64,000 nucleotides of DNA from Neckera pumila. Its lineage: Eukaryota; Streptophyta; Bryopsida; Hypnales; Neckeraceae. The position numbers and the translations under genes are program-made. The notes beneath the pieces were generated by a model. The model was not told the origin of the DNA, ran no database searches, and was given only the letters and a program-made list of their open reading frames with translations. Of the stretch, positions 46,815 through 58,420 are shown piece by piece; position 1 is the first letter of the stretch, and the number at the start of each line of letters is the position of its first letter. The stretch is taken from NCBI GenBank assembly GCA_963969595.1, contig OZ018415.1, positions 10,106,001-10,170,000 on the forward strand, written 5' to 3'.

Positions 46815-46919
46815 GAGGGCCAGCTTTACAAGTTGATCCTTGGCTGTTGGTCACGATGGATATTCGTGGGTTTCAGACTTTGAGGAATACAAAGCATTCC
46901 ACATTTGAGGAAATCTGCC

Positions 46920-47240
46920 TTTGAAATGGTCCATGACAAAAAAAAGGTGCGAGTGTTCCAAAGACCTAGTGAAACTTTGTCAACATGCTGTTGTCACACG
47001 GCAACACCACATGCACTCTTCTCCCGGACTTGAAAGTCAACATCACATTGCTGTCATAGATGGTGAACTTTTTTTTTACACCTGTGTGGATATATATATA
47101 TATATATATATATATGGTTTGTTAAGAAAGATGATTAAAGCAAAGATCCTATAATTTAAGAACTTAAGGTTCACAATCTACCATGAGTTCTACAAATGTA
47201 GTGAAAAATTCCACCATGGAAACTCACAACTGGTAATTTG
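46920..47240. repeat. Macro-repeat block shared with 1-300, with an AT dinucleotide run
   Basis: This aligns with the left edge of the window. An (AT)n run of about 24 bases at 47092-47115 is specific to this copy. Confidence 0.6.
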
Positions 47241-47249
47241 AAAGTGCTA

Positions 47250-48133
47250 AATAAATTTTTGATGTACCGATGGGCTCAATTTTTAGTGAAACTTTTTGAA
47301 ACTTTTCCATAAGATAGAAAAACTTATTAGCTTTGTGGGAATATAATTTTTATTTCAATTGGTGCCTAGGAGCAAAAGTTATACCACAAAATGCCTCAAA
47401 CTGAACTCGGCGGGCAACGCAATTTTTTTTGCAAAAAGTCAAAATAAATTTTGATTTTTTTCTCTCTGAAACTTTATATTTTTTCCTACATGTGAAGCTT
47501 TGATTCATTTTATTTGGACTAATAATGAGCAAGTTATGGACAATCTTGTTTTTCGGGTAATCTAAGCATCTTTTTGAAAAAACAACTTGTAGGATTCATT
47601 TCTGAATGCAATTTTCACAATTGTTTACAATTGTTTTTTGAGAATGTTTTGTTTGCTTGCTAAAACAACCTCACCATTGTGATTATTGTATTTCAATCCC
47701 ATCTAAGAGCTATTAACGATTTAGTTGTTTTTTCAATCTTGGACTTATTTCTACTTAACAATTTTTTAAAGAATGAAAATTAAGTGTGTGTTTTTTTAAC
47801 TTTTTTTGTAGACTTTCAACTTACATATTCAGCATAAAAAATTTTAAATTCAAAGTCTATAGTGCAAAAATTTCTACAAATGGCGATCAAAGTCATCTGA
47901 AATTGCAGGTCCATGTTCAAAAAAACTTTATTTTTCAACTTTGAATGCTAATATCTTCCAACCTATATGGTCAAAGTTCATGAAATTTTTACCACATGAT
48001 CTTTGACAAGTGAAGTACAAGATCCTACGATTAGATTCTAAAAAATGTTTTTTTTTTGTATCCTTAGGTGAACGCAGCCAAGATGGCAGTTTTGAGTGTT
48101 TTTTGACAGAAAAATGGCCTTGGGCTTTAAAGG
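47250..48133. mobile_element. TTAA-targeted element
   Basis: The right end is CCTTGGGCTTTAAAGG followed by TTAA (48134-48137) and then sequence matching 7012 onward. The element-free block has TTAA at 7008-7011. The interior aligns with 24620-25490. The left end is degraded. Confidence 0.6.
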
Positions 48134-48796
48134 TTAAGGGAGAAATATGCGCATTTTTTAGTGTTATTTGAAGATGTCCCCACCTCTAAATCAACTCAAT
48201 TTCTAAAATTTCGTATTTTAGAATGAAAATTTATGCCTCTAAAATCTAATTTTTATGTAGATTTTAGTGTCCATAAGCAATATGGTTCATAGATTTTGGA
48301 GGCTCAAATCTAATTAATATATAGAATATTGGACTCATTGAATTGTACATTTAGATTTTTTGGATCTAGACCCTTTCCTAGATTTTAGGAGTTCAAAATA
48401 TTAGTAATATGTAAATTTCACTAGTTTGAACATTTTATTCTTTTATATATTGTAAAGTTTCTAAAGTATCTAAAATTTTCAAACTCTAGGAATGATAGAT
48501 TCTATAATGAATTATGAAAATCCCTGCAAAAAAACCCAATGATCTTCTTTAAAGGACAATCCAAACAACTCTGATGTTATAATGAAAATTCCTCCAAAGA
48601 AATCCAACAGTTTTTTTTGTTCAAGAATTCTTTGAAGATCAACTTCATATAGACATTACAACATCAGAGAATATAGAAACTGTCAAAAACCGGTAAAGAC
48701 AAACTACAAAATCTCCAAATCAATTAGAGGGAATTCCAAATAAATCCATTGTGATATTATCCTTTATATAGTGCATCCAAGAATGAATATTTAAAC

Positions 48797-49549
48797 AAGT
48801 GATTGCAAGAAACACTTGTCCTATTTTTTGTCCCCTTGCCCTTGGACAAGTGGTTTTTGCTCATAACTTTTTCATCGTTTGTCCATTTGGCTTGAAATTT
48901 GGAATGAAGGTACATATAGTAGTTGCAGACATTGAGTAATTTTTTCAAACTTTTCAAAATTAGTTTACTATTTTTAAACTACCCCCAACTGGGTGTCTAC
49001 TTTGGCCATTTTGGGGGGTTTTAGTCCTATTTTTGACTGAAAAATGCAAATTTGAAGCCACAAATTGGACATGTTGGAGGTCTACTAACATTACAGGGAT
49101 TGACAATGAATTTTTATGAAAATAGCAACATGTCAGTTGTCCACATGGGGTCAAAGTGACCTTCCTTTACGCGAAGGCTACGAAGAGGGAAAAATTTTCC
49201 TACACTAATTTTTTGGTGCAATGTGAGCGGAATCTTTTCTAGCAAAATATATATATATATATATATTTTTTTTTTGAATTTTTTTTGAATTATTAAAAAT
49301 AAAATGATGCACAGATCCCGTTTCTGCTATTTTCTGCTCCCAGTGGCTTCTGTAGTACTTTGCAGCAGTCTATAGTACTGCATAGTACTACATAGTATTG
49401 AATCAACGGTTGAGATTTGCAGACGCCTTGAATCAACGGTTGAGATTTGCAGGGTCGCTGCGGAAACATAATACTATATAGTACTGCCAATCCTATAGCA
49501 AAATACTACGTTTTGAGCCAAAAACGTGAAGTGTTTCTTGCAATCACCC
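48797..49549. mobile_element. MITE-like element, 4-bp TSD family (second subfamily), copy 2
   Basis: Starts AAGTGATTGCAAGAAACACTT (the usual leading GG read as AA) and ends AAGTGTTTCTTGCAATCACCC. AAAC is on both sides (48793-48796, 49550-49553). The element-free paralogs at 2733-2750 and 62672-62690 carry a single AAAC. 753 bp. An (AT)n run sits at 49248-49265. Confidence 0.88.
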
Positions 49550-49923
49550 AAACATGTATTAGGTTTGGCTTTAGCAAAATATCTCATTAGAAAGGATTTG
49601 AGGGTGTTGAGAGACTGGGAGTTCCCCTGCGTTCCCAGACTGCAGGAACGCAGTTGAAGCAGTTGGCTGACGTGGCACAGCGACTGCCACATCATTTTTT
49701 TATTTTTGTTTGTTTTTTTTTGAAAAAAAAATTCTAACACACCCATACCACCGTTCATTGAATCTGGGCAAATAGGGGAACGGGCCTGAAACGGTCTTTC
49801 AAGGCCCCCGATTCCCCTCTAATGTAAAACATCTTTGAAAGCATTGATTGGAATTTCAAAAGGATTTGCACTTCTTGCATTTTTCAATGAGCTTTCATTT
49901 GAAAGAACATAAAAGCTACATCT

Positions 49924-50246
49924 CATTAGAGAAAAAATCAGCCCTCCAGAAGGCCTCTCCAGATTGACATGCCAAGCTATTTCAAGCTTGGCCTGCCAAG
50001 CTGGGAAAGAACCCCCGGTGAATAGTCAGAGTGTATGACTGCTCGCCGAGAAAATCAAATTTTGCTATTTTTTTATTTTTTTTATTTATTGATTTTTTAT
50101 TTGTAAATCTTGCGCCACTGTCACTGTAGTTTTAGCTGTGCAAAAATAGGGGAAAAATAAATTTTTAGCCTTTTAAAACTAAATTTCAGGGTACTAAAGG
50201 GGGTTGTGGAGAGGCCTTTTGGAGGGTTGGTTTTTTTTCTGTAATG
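49924..50246. mobile_element. CATTAG-family MITE
   Basis: From CATTAGAGAAAAAATCAGCC to TTTTTTTTCTGTAATG, 323 bp, with inverted CCCTCCAGAAGGCC/GGCCTTTTGGAGGG boxes. The element-free paralog at 62840-62870 reads CATCTAATCC. The filled flanks are CATCT and AATCC, so no target bases appear to be duplicated. Confidence 0.8.
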
Positions 50247-50698
50247 AATCCACTTTGGTTCATAGGTTTTCAAACTCTTCTTGAATTAGTTAAAAATTGA
50301 AAGGTGCCCTAAAAGGTCAATGTCAATACATTGAAAATTCTAGTATACATTCTAATGTTTATGGACAATTAAGCTTTGGAGAAATTATAGCAGATCCCAC
50401 CTTTCCTATATTCATTGCTAAGATCTCTATTGGCACTCTTCTCAGTACTTAATGTAAACATACATTGTTGATCTATTGTTCAATATGATAAGTACCATTA
50501 GTAAGATTTACAATGTTTCTATGTAATTGTCAAGAGCAAGTTCAATTACATTCTCCCTTAATATCCATTTAAAAATAATACCTGATTTGGACATATAAAA
50601 CATTGGATCTAGGTCTTATTATTAGAATGGTCTATTTACTTAAATGAATTTCAATAACTGCTAGAAAATTCAAATGGAACTAAACATCCTTTATTTAA

Positions 50699-51838
50699 TC
50701 CCTAAAGAACCAAGCTATGTTTTTTTGGCAACATAGCGATTTTGGGCAGCTCACTACAAATGGAGTTTTTATTTTTTTCTTTGAATTTACAACATGGGCC
50801 AAATTTTTTCTTTGAGGTCCAACTATTTTCATAACTTTTCACTACATGGTTAAAAAGTTATTGTATAATATGTTACTTTCTTTCTTTGGAGGGCAATCTG
50901 GGCAGATAAAGAAAAAATCACTTTTTTCAGAAAAAAAATTAGAAATTGGTTTTTAAGATTTTTATATATGAGAAAAGATTTGAATCATACCATTTTGATG
51001 AAATTTATGATGAGTTCTAGTTTGCGAGCACTTATGGATTCTCTATTCTAAAATAAACTTTGAAGTCCTTTATTTAATCCAATTTCCAATATTTTTTGAA
51101 AAAAATAAAATAAGAGGATGTAGATTGTTTATTACAACATACAACCATTGGGATTTTCATCCACATCCTTTCAAACTAATGTACTACAAGATCATACGGT
51201 TACATGTGTTCAAAAAATGTTTTTTTTATCTAAAGTTTTGTACTTGTATTAGAAATGGGCAAATGGCAGTCCCGAGTACACAACTCTTGTATTATATGCA
51301 GGGGTCATCGGCATTAAAAAGGCTTAGAGGACGGCTTTTGTAAAAATTATATCAAATTAAAAAGACCAAAAAGTTGGGTGAAGACCAAATTAAAAAAAAA
51401 CTAAATGTAAAATATGTTGGGTTCTATTCATATTAGGAAAAAAATTCACAATATATATAAAGAATTGGAACACTTATGCATAGTTTTTAAAAATCCTTAC
51501 AAAAAGTTCCCTCTGATTAAAATTAAAATTTTATTAAAAAGACCCAAAAGTTGGGTAGCTTGTCCTATGATACATGTATTAAAAAAACTCATATAATTAG
51601 TTTTTTTAATGCTATTATTGTCCTCAAAAATATTCATTTCATTTATATAATTACTTTTTTGGATTCCTTGTTAAAAGGGCTACAAGAATTTTCTACATTA
51701 AAACAAATTATGTCCTTTGAGATTGGACTAAAATGCAGTATAAGTGATTATAATCAAGGCCATATAATATGGGAGTTGCGTACCCGGGATGGCAGTTTTG
51801 GAGCGATTTTGGTGACAACGTACGCAAGGAACTAGGGG
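50699..51838. mobile_element. TTAA-targeted element, inverted, with nested insertion
   Basis: Begins TCCCTAAAGAACC after TTAA (50695-50698) and ends CTAGGGG before TAAA (51839-51842, probably mutated TTAA). It follows the reverse complement of 59443-60361 with an internal deletion. It is interrupted by the element at 51271-51788. Non-coding. Confidence 0.65.
51271..51788. mobile_element. Non-autonomous element with 8-bp duplication (hAT-like)
   Basis: Termini CCCGAGTACACAACTC and CCCGGGTACGCAACTC (right end reverse-complemented) match at 14 of 16 positions. ATGGCAGT flanks both sides (51263-51270, 51789-51796). The uninterrupted host element has a single ATGGCAGT-equivalent near 59485-59500 (complement). 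An 8-bp duplication suggests hAT, but the ends are not typical CA(G)-type. A related copy starts near 31415. Confidence 0.75.
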
Positions 51839-51849
51839 TAAATACAGAA

Positions 51850-52749
51850 TGCAATTTTAAATCTAGAAAGATTCATTTTTTTTTCTTCTATAAATGACAT
51901 AAAGCACACACAAATTGTGATGTGTACATTAACAAATTCAGTTTGTCCTAATCAGTGAAGAATGTCATGATGTGCATTTAGGTTTAGTTGCGTTAATTCA
52001 CTTATATGAACTGCTTGCCATGACGACGATGAAATGATACACATTCTGATCGACTAACTTCCAGCAAGCTTTTAATACCGTGCTTTCAGGCGCACGGCCC
52101 CTCACGAGCTCCGCCAGTGGATTCCCTGCTCCCAGTCATATCTCTGTTGTCTGTGTCTTGTGTTTGTTTGTGGCCCCAGCCAGGCCACGTGTGGCTGGCC
52201 GGCCGTATGTATTTTAATTCTTTGTAATGCCGTTTGTGTCACAAAAAGATAAAATTAAAAAAATAAAATAAAACGAGTGTCAAACTCTGGATTGAGAGCC
52301 TGTGTCCTGGGCCAGGTTCATGGTCACCAACTGATGAGAAAACACAGGAAGCAAGAGAGGGAGGGATTTGGCACACGGGAAAGTCACAGCATTGTCGCTC
52401 ACACATGTACATATCTGAGGTAGGAAAACGCAAAAGAGTACGGAGTACTTTGTATCAGTTTCCAGAATAACATACATTTCGATCCATCTCACGGCTTTTC
52501 ACAGAAGCACATCGGATTGGAGCAGGTAAATCTCTCACCTCACCATGTTACTTGGATTGGTCAGTGAGGTACTCTAGCTGTCAACCAAGTCAAGACCTTC
52601 GCGCTGCATGTACAAGTCGTGGATTCGTTTACTACCACGAACCACTGAAACTCGACAAATTAATGGCACCGATCATGTTCACTTGGTGACGATGTCTCAC
52701 TTCATAGGATGATCAGGAAGAGAAGTAAATGATCTCTTCCGGACTTGAA
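51850..52749 (-). other. 3' flank of bHLH copy 4
   Basis: The part 52060-52520 resembles the 3' flanks of the other copies (AACTTCCAGCAAGCTTT, CAGGCGCACGGCC). From 52531 it is almost identical to copy 3. The minus-strand frames at 52239-52492 are also seen in part near 3640-3800 and 27700-27790 but are broken there, so I do not call a gene. Confidence 0.5.
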
Positions 52750-54678
52750 TCAGCTCTGTGTGAGCATATTCCGCAACGCTCTGATAATCAAGGTCGAAGA
52801 AGATTGAATCTCTGATATTCTCTGCGACAGTACCTGTGACTGCAAGAACATAATTATAAACATGGAGCACTTCATTGGATCCACGGGTGCCTAAATGCCA
52901 CTCCGTACAATGAGCACCAAAAACAAATCTCGACTCATATCACTCAATTGATCAGTCCCCTCTGCACCTCCATTCTAATGAGCTTGAGGGAGGTACAAAT
53001 CTTGCTTAAATTGTCGTATCAGGTGCACCGACCCACCCACCCTCCCTCCCTCTCCCAGCCACTCGGCAAAAATAACAGTTCCAGACATGCTCTTCAGGAA
53101 TTTCTCATGCGTTTGATTACATGAAGGTTTAAACGTCTCGTGGTGGCAGAATAAAAGGTCGCAGAAACAAACAGACCTGATTCATTAGATAAAACACCCC
53201 TGAATCCAATGCAATTTAAAAACGCTATTAACTCTCCAAATGCATACGGTGCCAATCATTAGTGATTCAAATCGGCAGCATACCTTGGAGCAAGTGACGA
53301 CGCATTGGATGTACCCTTTCCCCACCCTAAGGATTGAACACTGTGTCACGTCAAACCCCAACGACTGCACAGCTTGAAGCAGAGCGCTCTGGTAATTTGG
53401 GCGAGGCTTGTTCCACACCATCTCCATGACAACCTCCTTCTCTCCTATGTGCACGTGGATGCCGCTTATAGTGCCAGCATTAGTCAGAATTACAGGATCA
53501 GCTCGCACCGCGACCCCATCTGAGGAAGCTGACAGGGGAGCTAATGACTTACAATTCTGGAGTGAAGACCTCTGCTTCGTCAAGATGCAATGGGAAGGGT
53601 TGACAGCACCTCCTAATGGTCCACGAAGAGGAGCTAAGGACCTCGTCTTCGTGCTCCAAGGTGACTGGTTGTAAGACGCCATCAGCTTCAAGTCAGCACG
53701 ACGATTCAGAAGTTCGGCTTTCCTCTGTTGCAGAGCTCCCACAAACGAGATTGCGTCCTCCACCACCACTGCCCTCTCCCTCTGCCAACCCAGAACTTAC
53801 TTTGTTCAGATAAATAACAGCGGATGGCGACAATAAATACGTACCATTTGGCGACAATAAATACGTACCATTTAGCGACGTTTTCTGAAATGTACTATTG
53901 GTTAAGGTGCTACCGAGAACTCAACCGCATCTCCTAGCTTGTGGTCCTAGACGTTCCAATGTTTTAAGCCACTGCAATTCAAAACATTGAAATTCTGTGA
54001 GCGAGGTCAGTGTGAACGAGGTTAGTGAGGAGAGAGCTATACTTTCGGCGCTGGAGGCAACAGAGACTCCAGAATCAAATACTTGGCAGACATGTCGTCT
54101 CTCCTCTCCCGCTCCCGAATGATGTGCTCCGCTTTCGTGGGCACACGATTCTCCTTTGATTTCGGTCCCGCAACATGAAGCCCTAATTCTTGTGGACTCT
54201 TCTTCTTCTTGGGAGTGCGCTTCGGCTTGGGCGTTCCACTTTCAAGAGATCTCTTCGGCTTCACCACTGGCGGAGTATTCGGTGCGGAAGACATCATGGC
54301 CGTCGTAGGAGCTGCAATTTCAAACCCTCTGGTTCCTGTCTGTACAGAACAAGGCTTGGTGTTCACCGCCAAGGGGTTTCGAATGTTAGCGGGGGCTTGA
54401 ATCGCAGAGGTCACTACTCGGATGGTCCTACTGCTCTGAGAAGGCAAGAATGGAATTGACACAGGATTCGGAGGAGAAAGAGATATTGATAAAGGGTTCG
54501 GGTGGGAAACAGATGCCGCTTGTTCGGTGTCCAAGTTTATCTCCGGAAGTTCAATGTCGACCAGCATGGCATCCAAGCTGGGAATGGTCCCCTCGGGATC
54601 CACGACGTCATTCAGAAGGGTGCCACAGAATGGGGTTCGCCATTGAAACATTTCCTCCAACGAATCCACTAGCTCCAT
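52750..54678 (-). CDS. bHLH transcription factor, copy 4 (intact)
   Basis: Exons 54043-54678, 53284-53781 and 52750-52839 sit at a constant offset of 20,248 from copy 3, with no indel. Exons 2 and 3 are identical to copy 3. Exon 1 differs only near its 5' end (for example DSLEEMF against DLLEEMF, and GTIPSLD against GIIPCLD); at those places copy 4 matches pseudogene copy 1. Product 407 residues with the same domain order: acidic N-terminus, lysine-rich stretch, split bHLH, ACT-like domain and a short serine-rich tail ending LTQS. The role is inferred to be nuclear DNA binding as a dimer through E-box contacts. The promoter lacks the TATA core of copy 3, so expression may differ. No frame damage was seen. 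Confidence 0.85.
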
Positions 54679-55130
54679 GATGAGAAGACCGCTCTGATCG
54701 ACTGCTCTAGCTAGTACGCAAACACTCTCAAACGTTTCCTATTCTCGTATCGAAGTTCGGTGCTCGTGGTTTCAAACTGCCGTGCCCGCTTCATGCTGGA
54801 GATCAAAATGTGGAGAGGGATTGACAGCTCCGGCCAACTCCGCAGGTAATACATCAGAATCGATTAACCGTTTGAACGGCACTTCCATTGAAGTGATAAT
54901 AGCATCTCGTTTCAAGTCGCTCAATTCCTAAAGGCGATTCATTTGGTTTCGTTGGGGCGGCAATTTCCGATTTTTTTTAGACGTGCATAATTTTCAACGA
55001 TGATCGGGATTCGACAGTCGTCCTGGATCAGGCAGTATTGTTTGGCTGCAGCTCTGGAATGAAAACAGTCGATCGATTGAGATTAACTTGCCTATCACTG
55101 ATTTCGAAGCTACCAGTCAGAGTGTCTTAC
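54679..55130 (-). promoter_or_regulatory. Leader and promoter region of copy 4
   Basis: A 27-codon upstream ORF (54711-54794, starting MKRARQFETT) ends about 33 bases before the main ATG. At the TATA position the minus strand reads TGAAAATTA (near 54988-54996), and the CCAAT motif is altered to CCGAT. Sequence identity with copy 3 is much lower than in the gene body. Confidence 0.5.
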
Positions 55131-55800
55131 TACTGCTGCATCGATATAGAGTACTCAGTCTCAGACTGATGCATCGCATGGTCTTCAAGGCTTTTAGAAC
55201 CTGCAGTCTCTTCACTCGTGCTACATCGATATATAGTACTCAGTCTGAGATTGATGCAATTGCACAATATGATCTCCAAGGCATCTAGAACTTGCAGTCT
55301 CTTCACTTGTTGGAGCCTCTAGTTTTTGGACACCCTGGAAAGAATTGTCAGTGATCTCAAAGTTTTCATTCATCTGAAATCAATACCTTTGATTGGTGCA
55401 TGAAGCACTTTATAAGGATGTTGCCTTTACATTGATTATCATGATAAGAGGAATAAAATGAAACAAAAAAGCCTTTTACATATCTTCAGATGTTTACATA
55501 GGAGGGTATAATTCATCATAGGTTCTATGTCGGTATGATCTCCAAGGCTTTTAGAACCTGTAGTTTCCTCACTTGTTGGAGCTTCTAGCTTTTGGACACC
55601 CTAGAAAGAATTGTCAGTGATCTCAAGGTTTCTATTCATTAGAAATCAGCAATTTTGATTGGTGCATGAAGCACTTTATAAAGAAGCTGCCTTTGCGTTG
55701 ATTATCATGAAAAAGAGGATTAAAATGAAACAAAAAAGCCTTCTATACAGCGGATCTTTAGATGTTTGTGTAGGGGGTAGAATTCAGCATAGGTCCCCTG
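55130..55800. repeat. Nested tandem duplications in the upstream flank of copy 4
   Basis: A unit of about 90 bases is repeated at 55135-55220 and 55222-55310 (TGCATCGATATAGAGTACTC against TACATCGATATATAGTACTC, then CTTGCAGTCTCTTCACT). A larger unit of about 235 bases is repeated near 55290-55530 and 55555-55800 (ATTGGTGCATGAAGCACTTT and AATGAAACAAAAAAGCCTT in both). Single copies exist upstream of the other genes. Confidence 0.7.
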
Positions 55801-56318
55801 TCGGTATCTATATGGGAAGCAAGCTAGGCAATCTAATTAAGCGTGAAAGCAATCTAATTAAGTGTGAAATGTGTCTGTCACTTCTGGTGCGACAAGTGAA
55901 TGGTTTGCAATGTCTTATTCTATTGCAAGTGTCGGTGAAGTCGTCCCTGTGATGTCATGGTCAGTGGTCAAAAGAAAACACATGAAATCTAGTTTTGTGG
56001 AGTGAATATGTGGATTACTTGTTTATTTGACGTGTGCAATAAATTATTTTGCATACCAACCAATGAAAAATATTTTAGTATCCAAAAGCAAAATGTATTT
56101 TTTCATTGCTAATCCAATGAACTAATACTAGAAAAAAAAAGTAATTTCAATCTATTGAACTAGTCAAATTTTGGAAATGAAATTTTGGGTGAATTCCAAG
56201 AGAATAATTCGGAAGTTGGAATTTCTTCATATGTGTTAATCAATGCACACTTCTCATCCAATAGCAAGAAATAGAAGAGCGCACTTATGGGTGTATTATT
56301 GGCTACGCTTTTATAACA

Positions 56319-56952
56319 AGGTCATTGCAAAAAAGACCATCTGTTTTTTCCGTCACAATGAAGGTACTTTTTGTGTCATCCTCTATAACTTTTGAAGCAT
56401 AAATTTGATGAGCTTGAAATTTTTACTTGAGATGTCAAAAAAATTTGGTAATCATGTCTTTTGTTTTTCAAAAATTAAAAAAAAAAAATTGTATTTAAAA
56501 ACCACTTTTTTTAATTTGTCACACTATGAGATTAGGATTTTTTACATTGGAAGTCCTCAAATTTCATGTCCTACACATGAGTGCAAACAATAGTCCCATT
56601 GCGCGCAATTTTTGAACATTAAAGATAGTTTTAAGATCATTCTTGTGGTGGAATGTCATCACCATCAATTCTTTTTATATAAACGTTTTTAAGAAAAAAT
56701 GGATTTTCCTATTTTTTACAAATTAAAATGTCAAAGAACCTATTTTCATGAGGTTTTTGGATTTTCCACTTTTCTAGTTCTCCTAGTTAGAGAATTTTCC
56801 TATGCTTTTCCTTCCGTAGGTGTACCTTTTTCTAAAGGGTTTCTACATTAATCATATTTTCATAATTTAAAAAAAAAGATCTAATTTTAAAGTACTTCGG
56901 AACAAAAAAGAAAAATGCTACAAAAATTGCACGGTCTTTTTTGCAGTGACCC
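56319..56952. mobile_element. MITE-like element, 4-bp TSD family, copy 4
   Basis: Starts AGGTCATTGCAAAAAAGACC and ends GGTCTTTTTTGCAGTGACCC. AACA is on both sides (56315-56318, 56953-56956). The element-free paralog at 36640-36660 reads TATAACACC with a single AACA. 634 bp, non-coding. Confidence 0.85.
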
Positions 56953-58420
56953 AACACCTAAAGGCATTTAAATAAATAGTTTAATTTACGTGAATCATAT
57001 TATTCAACTATATCTTGTTTTTTATTAGATCTGATTGATCTACCATTTAAACTTATTTTTTTGTGTGCTCCTATTTAGTAAGTACTAAGTCATCCAAATT
57101 TACCATTTCAATTTTGATCTCCTATAATCCTTGTATACCATATTCAATTGTCATTGTGTGACTTCATATGAACTAAATTAGCAACTACTTATCTTTATTT
57201 AACTAAAAAATCAACCTTCATTCATATATATAATGAAAGGTCTATGAGCCCATTTCACCATAATAACTTAGGTGGAGTTATATTAATCATATTTCTCACT
57301 TTTGAAAAGACATACCTACACTCTTCATTCTATTTAGTATTGCTTTCAAAATAAAGAAACTTTGAACCACATATTTTTCTTAAATTTTTTACTAATTAAG
57401 ATAGCTCAAGTAATATTAAACATGTTATAAAACTATTAAATAAATATTTCTTCACTGAAAAGATGTTGTCTTGAATGATTTGCTATTTGAAACAACGCTA
57501 AATATAATGAAGAGTGTATTGTATAAGGCACCCTTCCCTTCTCATTCAAGAAAACAAATATTGGTAATGATAAATTGTGCAACTATTGAAATTATATGAT
57601 GGGGATAGGCTGTAATATGAGTGCCAATTGTAGGTTGTGATACTAGCAACTTCAAATTGCAATGAATTGTTGTGCTCACATTGAGAAAGAATGCTCATTC
57701 ATAACGTTGTAGGTTTTTATTGTGAACGTTGGATGACATAATTAGATGATGTTTATTCAGAATGAAAATGTGATGGATTTTGTGACAACAATCATGACAC
57801 TAGAGTACGTACTTAATATAATAGATGCAGCTTTTCTTTTTCTTTTTTTTGAAACACATGGACAAATTCCATTGATAGAGGGAAAAGTATACAGAATCAG
57901 AGGACCACATCCTTGGCCTCGACCTCGACTAGAAGACCACATCCTTGGCTAATAAGGTAGAAGGTTCTGAAATTGCATAGGCTCTAAAATCGCCCACCCT
58001 ACTCAAATGTACTTTGTACATGTTTCTCTTTCATGGCCTTCAACAATGTACAAACACTGTACATTTTAGGAATTGGGCGATTTTAGAGCCCTATGCCACT
58101 TCAACTTCAAAATTTAATAACTAATTCCACAAAGCTCCAAAAATATGAAACGACTTGGGTTAGATGCCATATCCTCTTGTCTTTCAAGGAAAATTTACTG
58201 AAGACGTTTCACCTCCCCCAAAATTCAGTTTCAGTTCTTAAATGAGCAATTTACGGACCTCCTACTTAGATGTAGCAGTTTCATTCACTGCATGTGGATG
58301 GCTATGTAACTTAATGTCCAGTGCCTTGCTCGGGGGCTGCACTTGGTTGTTTCTCAGCTTTGAATTGAACTTGCCTTTTCTCTCTCTCAATAAAATAAAA
58401 ATAAGACTCATTGGTCTTTA
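56953..58420. repeat. Macro-repeat block, third copy
   Basis: Continues the block of 10390-11451 and 36660-37070. Around 57590-57650 it is the uninterrupted counterpart of the gypsy insertion site. From 57960, a small inverted pair (GCTCTAAAATCGCCCA and TTGGGCGATTTTAGAGC, 57984-58093) encloses another possible MITE. No gene. Confidence 0.5.

Noticed and set aside
32502..54678. Simple 20-kb segmental duplication covering copies 3 and 4 entirely
   Set aside because: Only about 2.04 kb is near identical; sequence on both sides is clearly older and carries different insertions.
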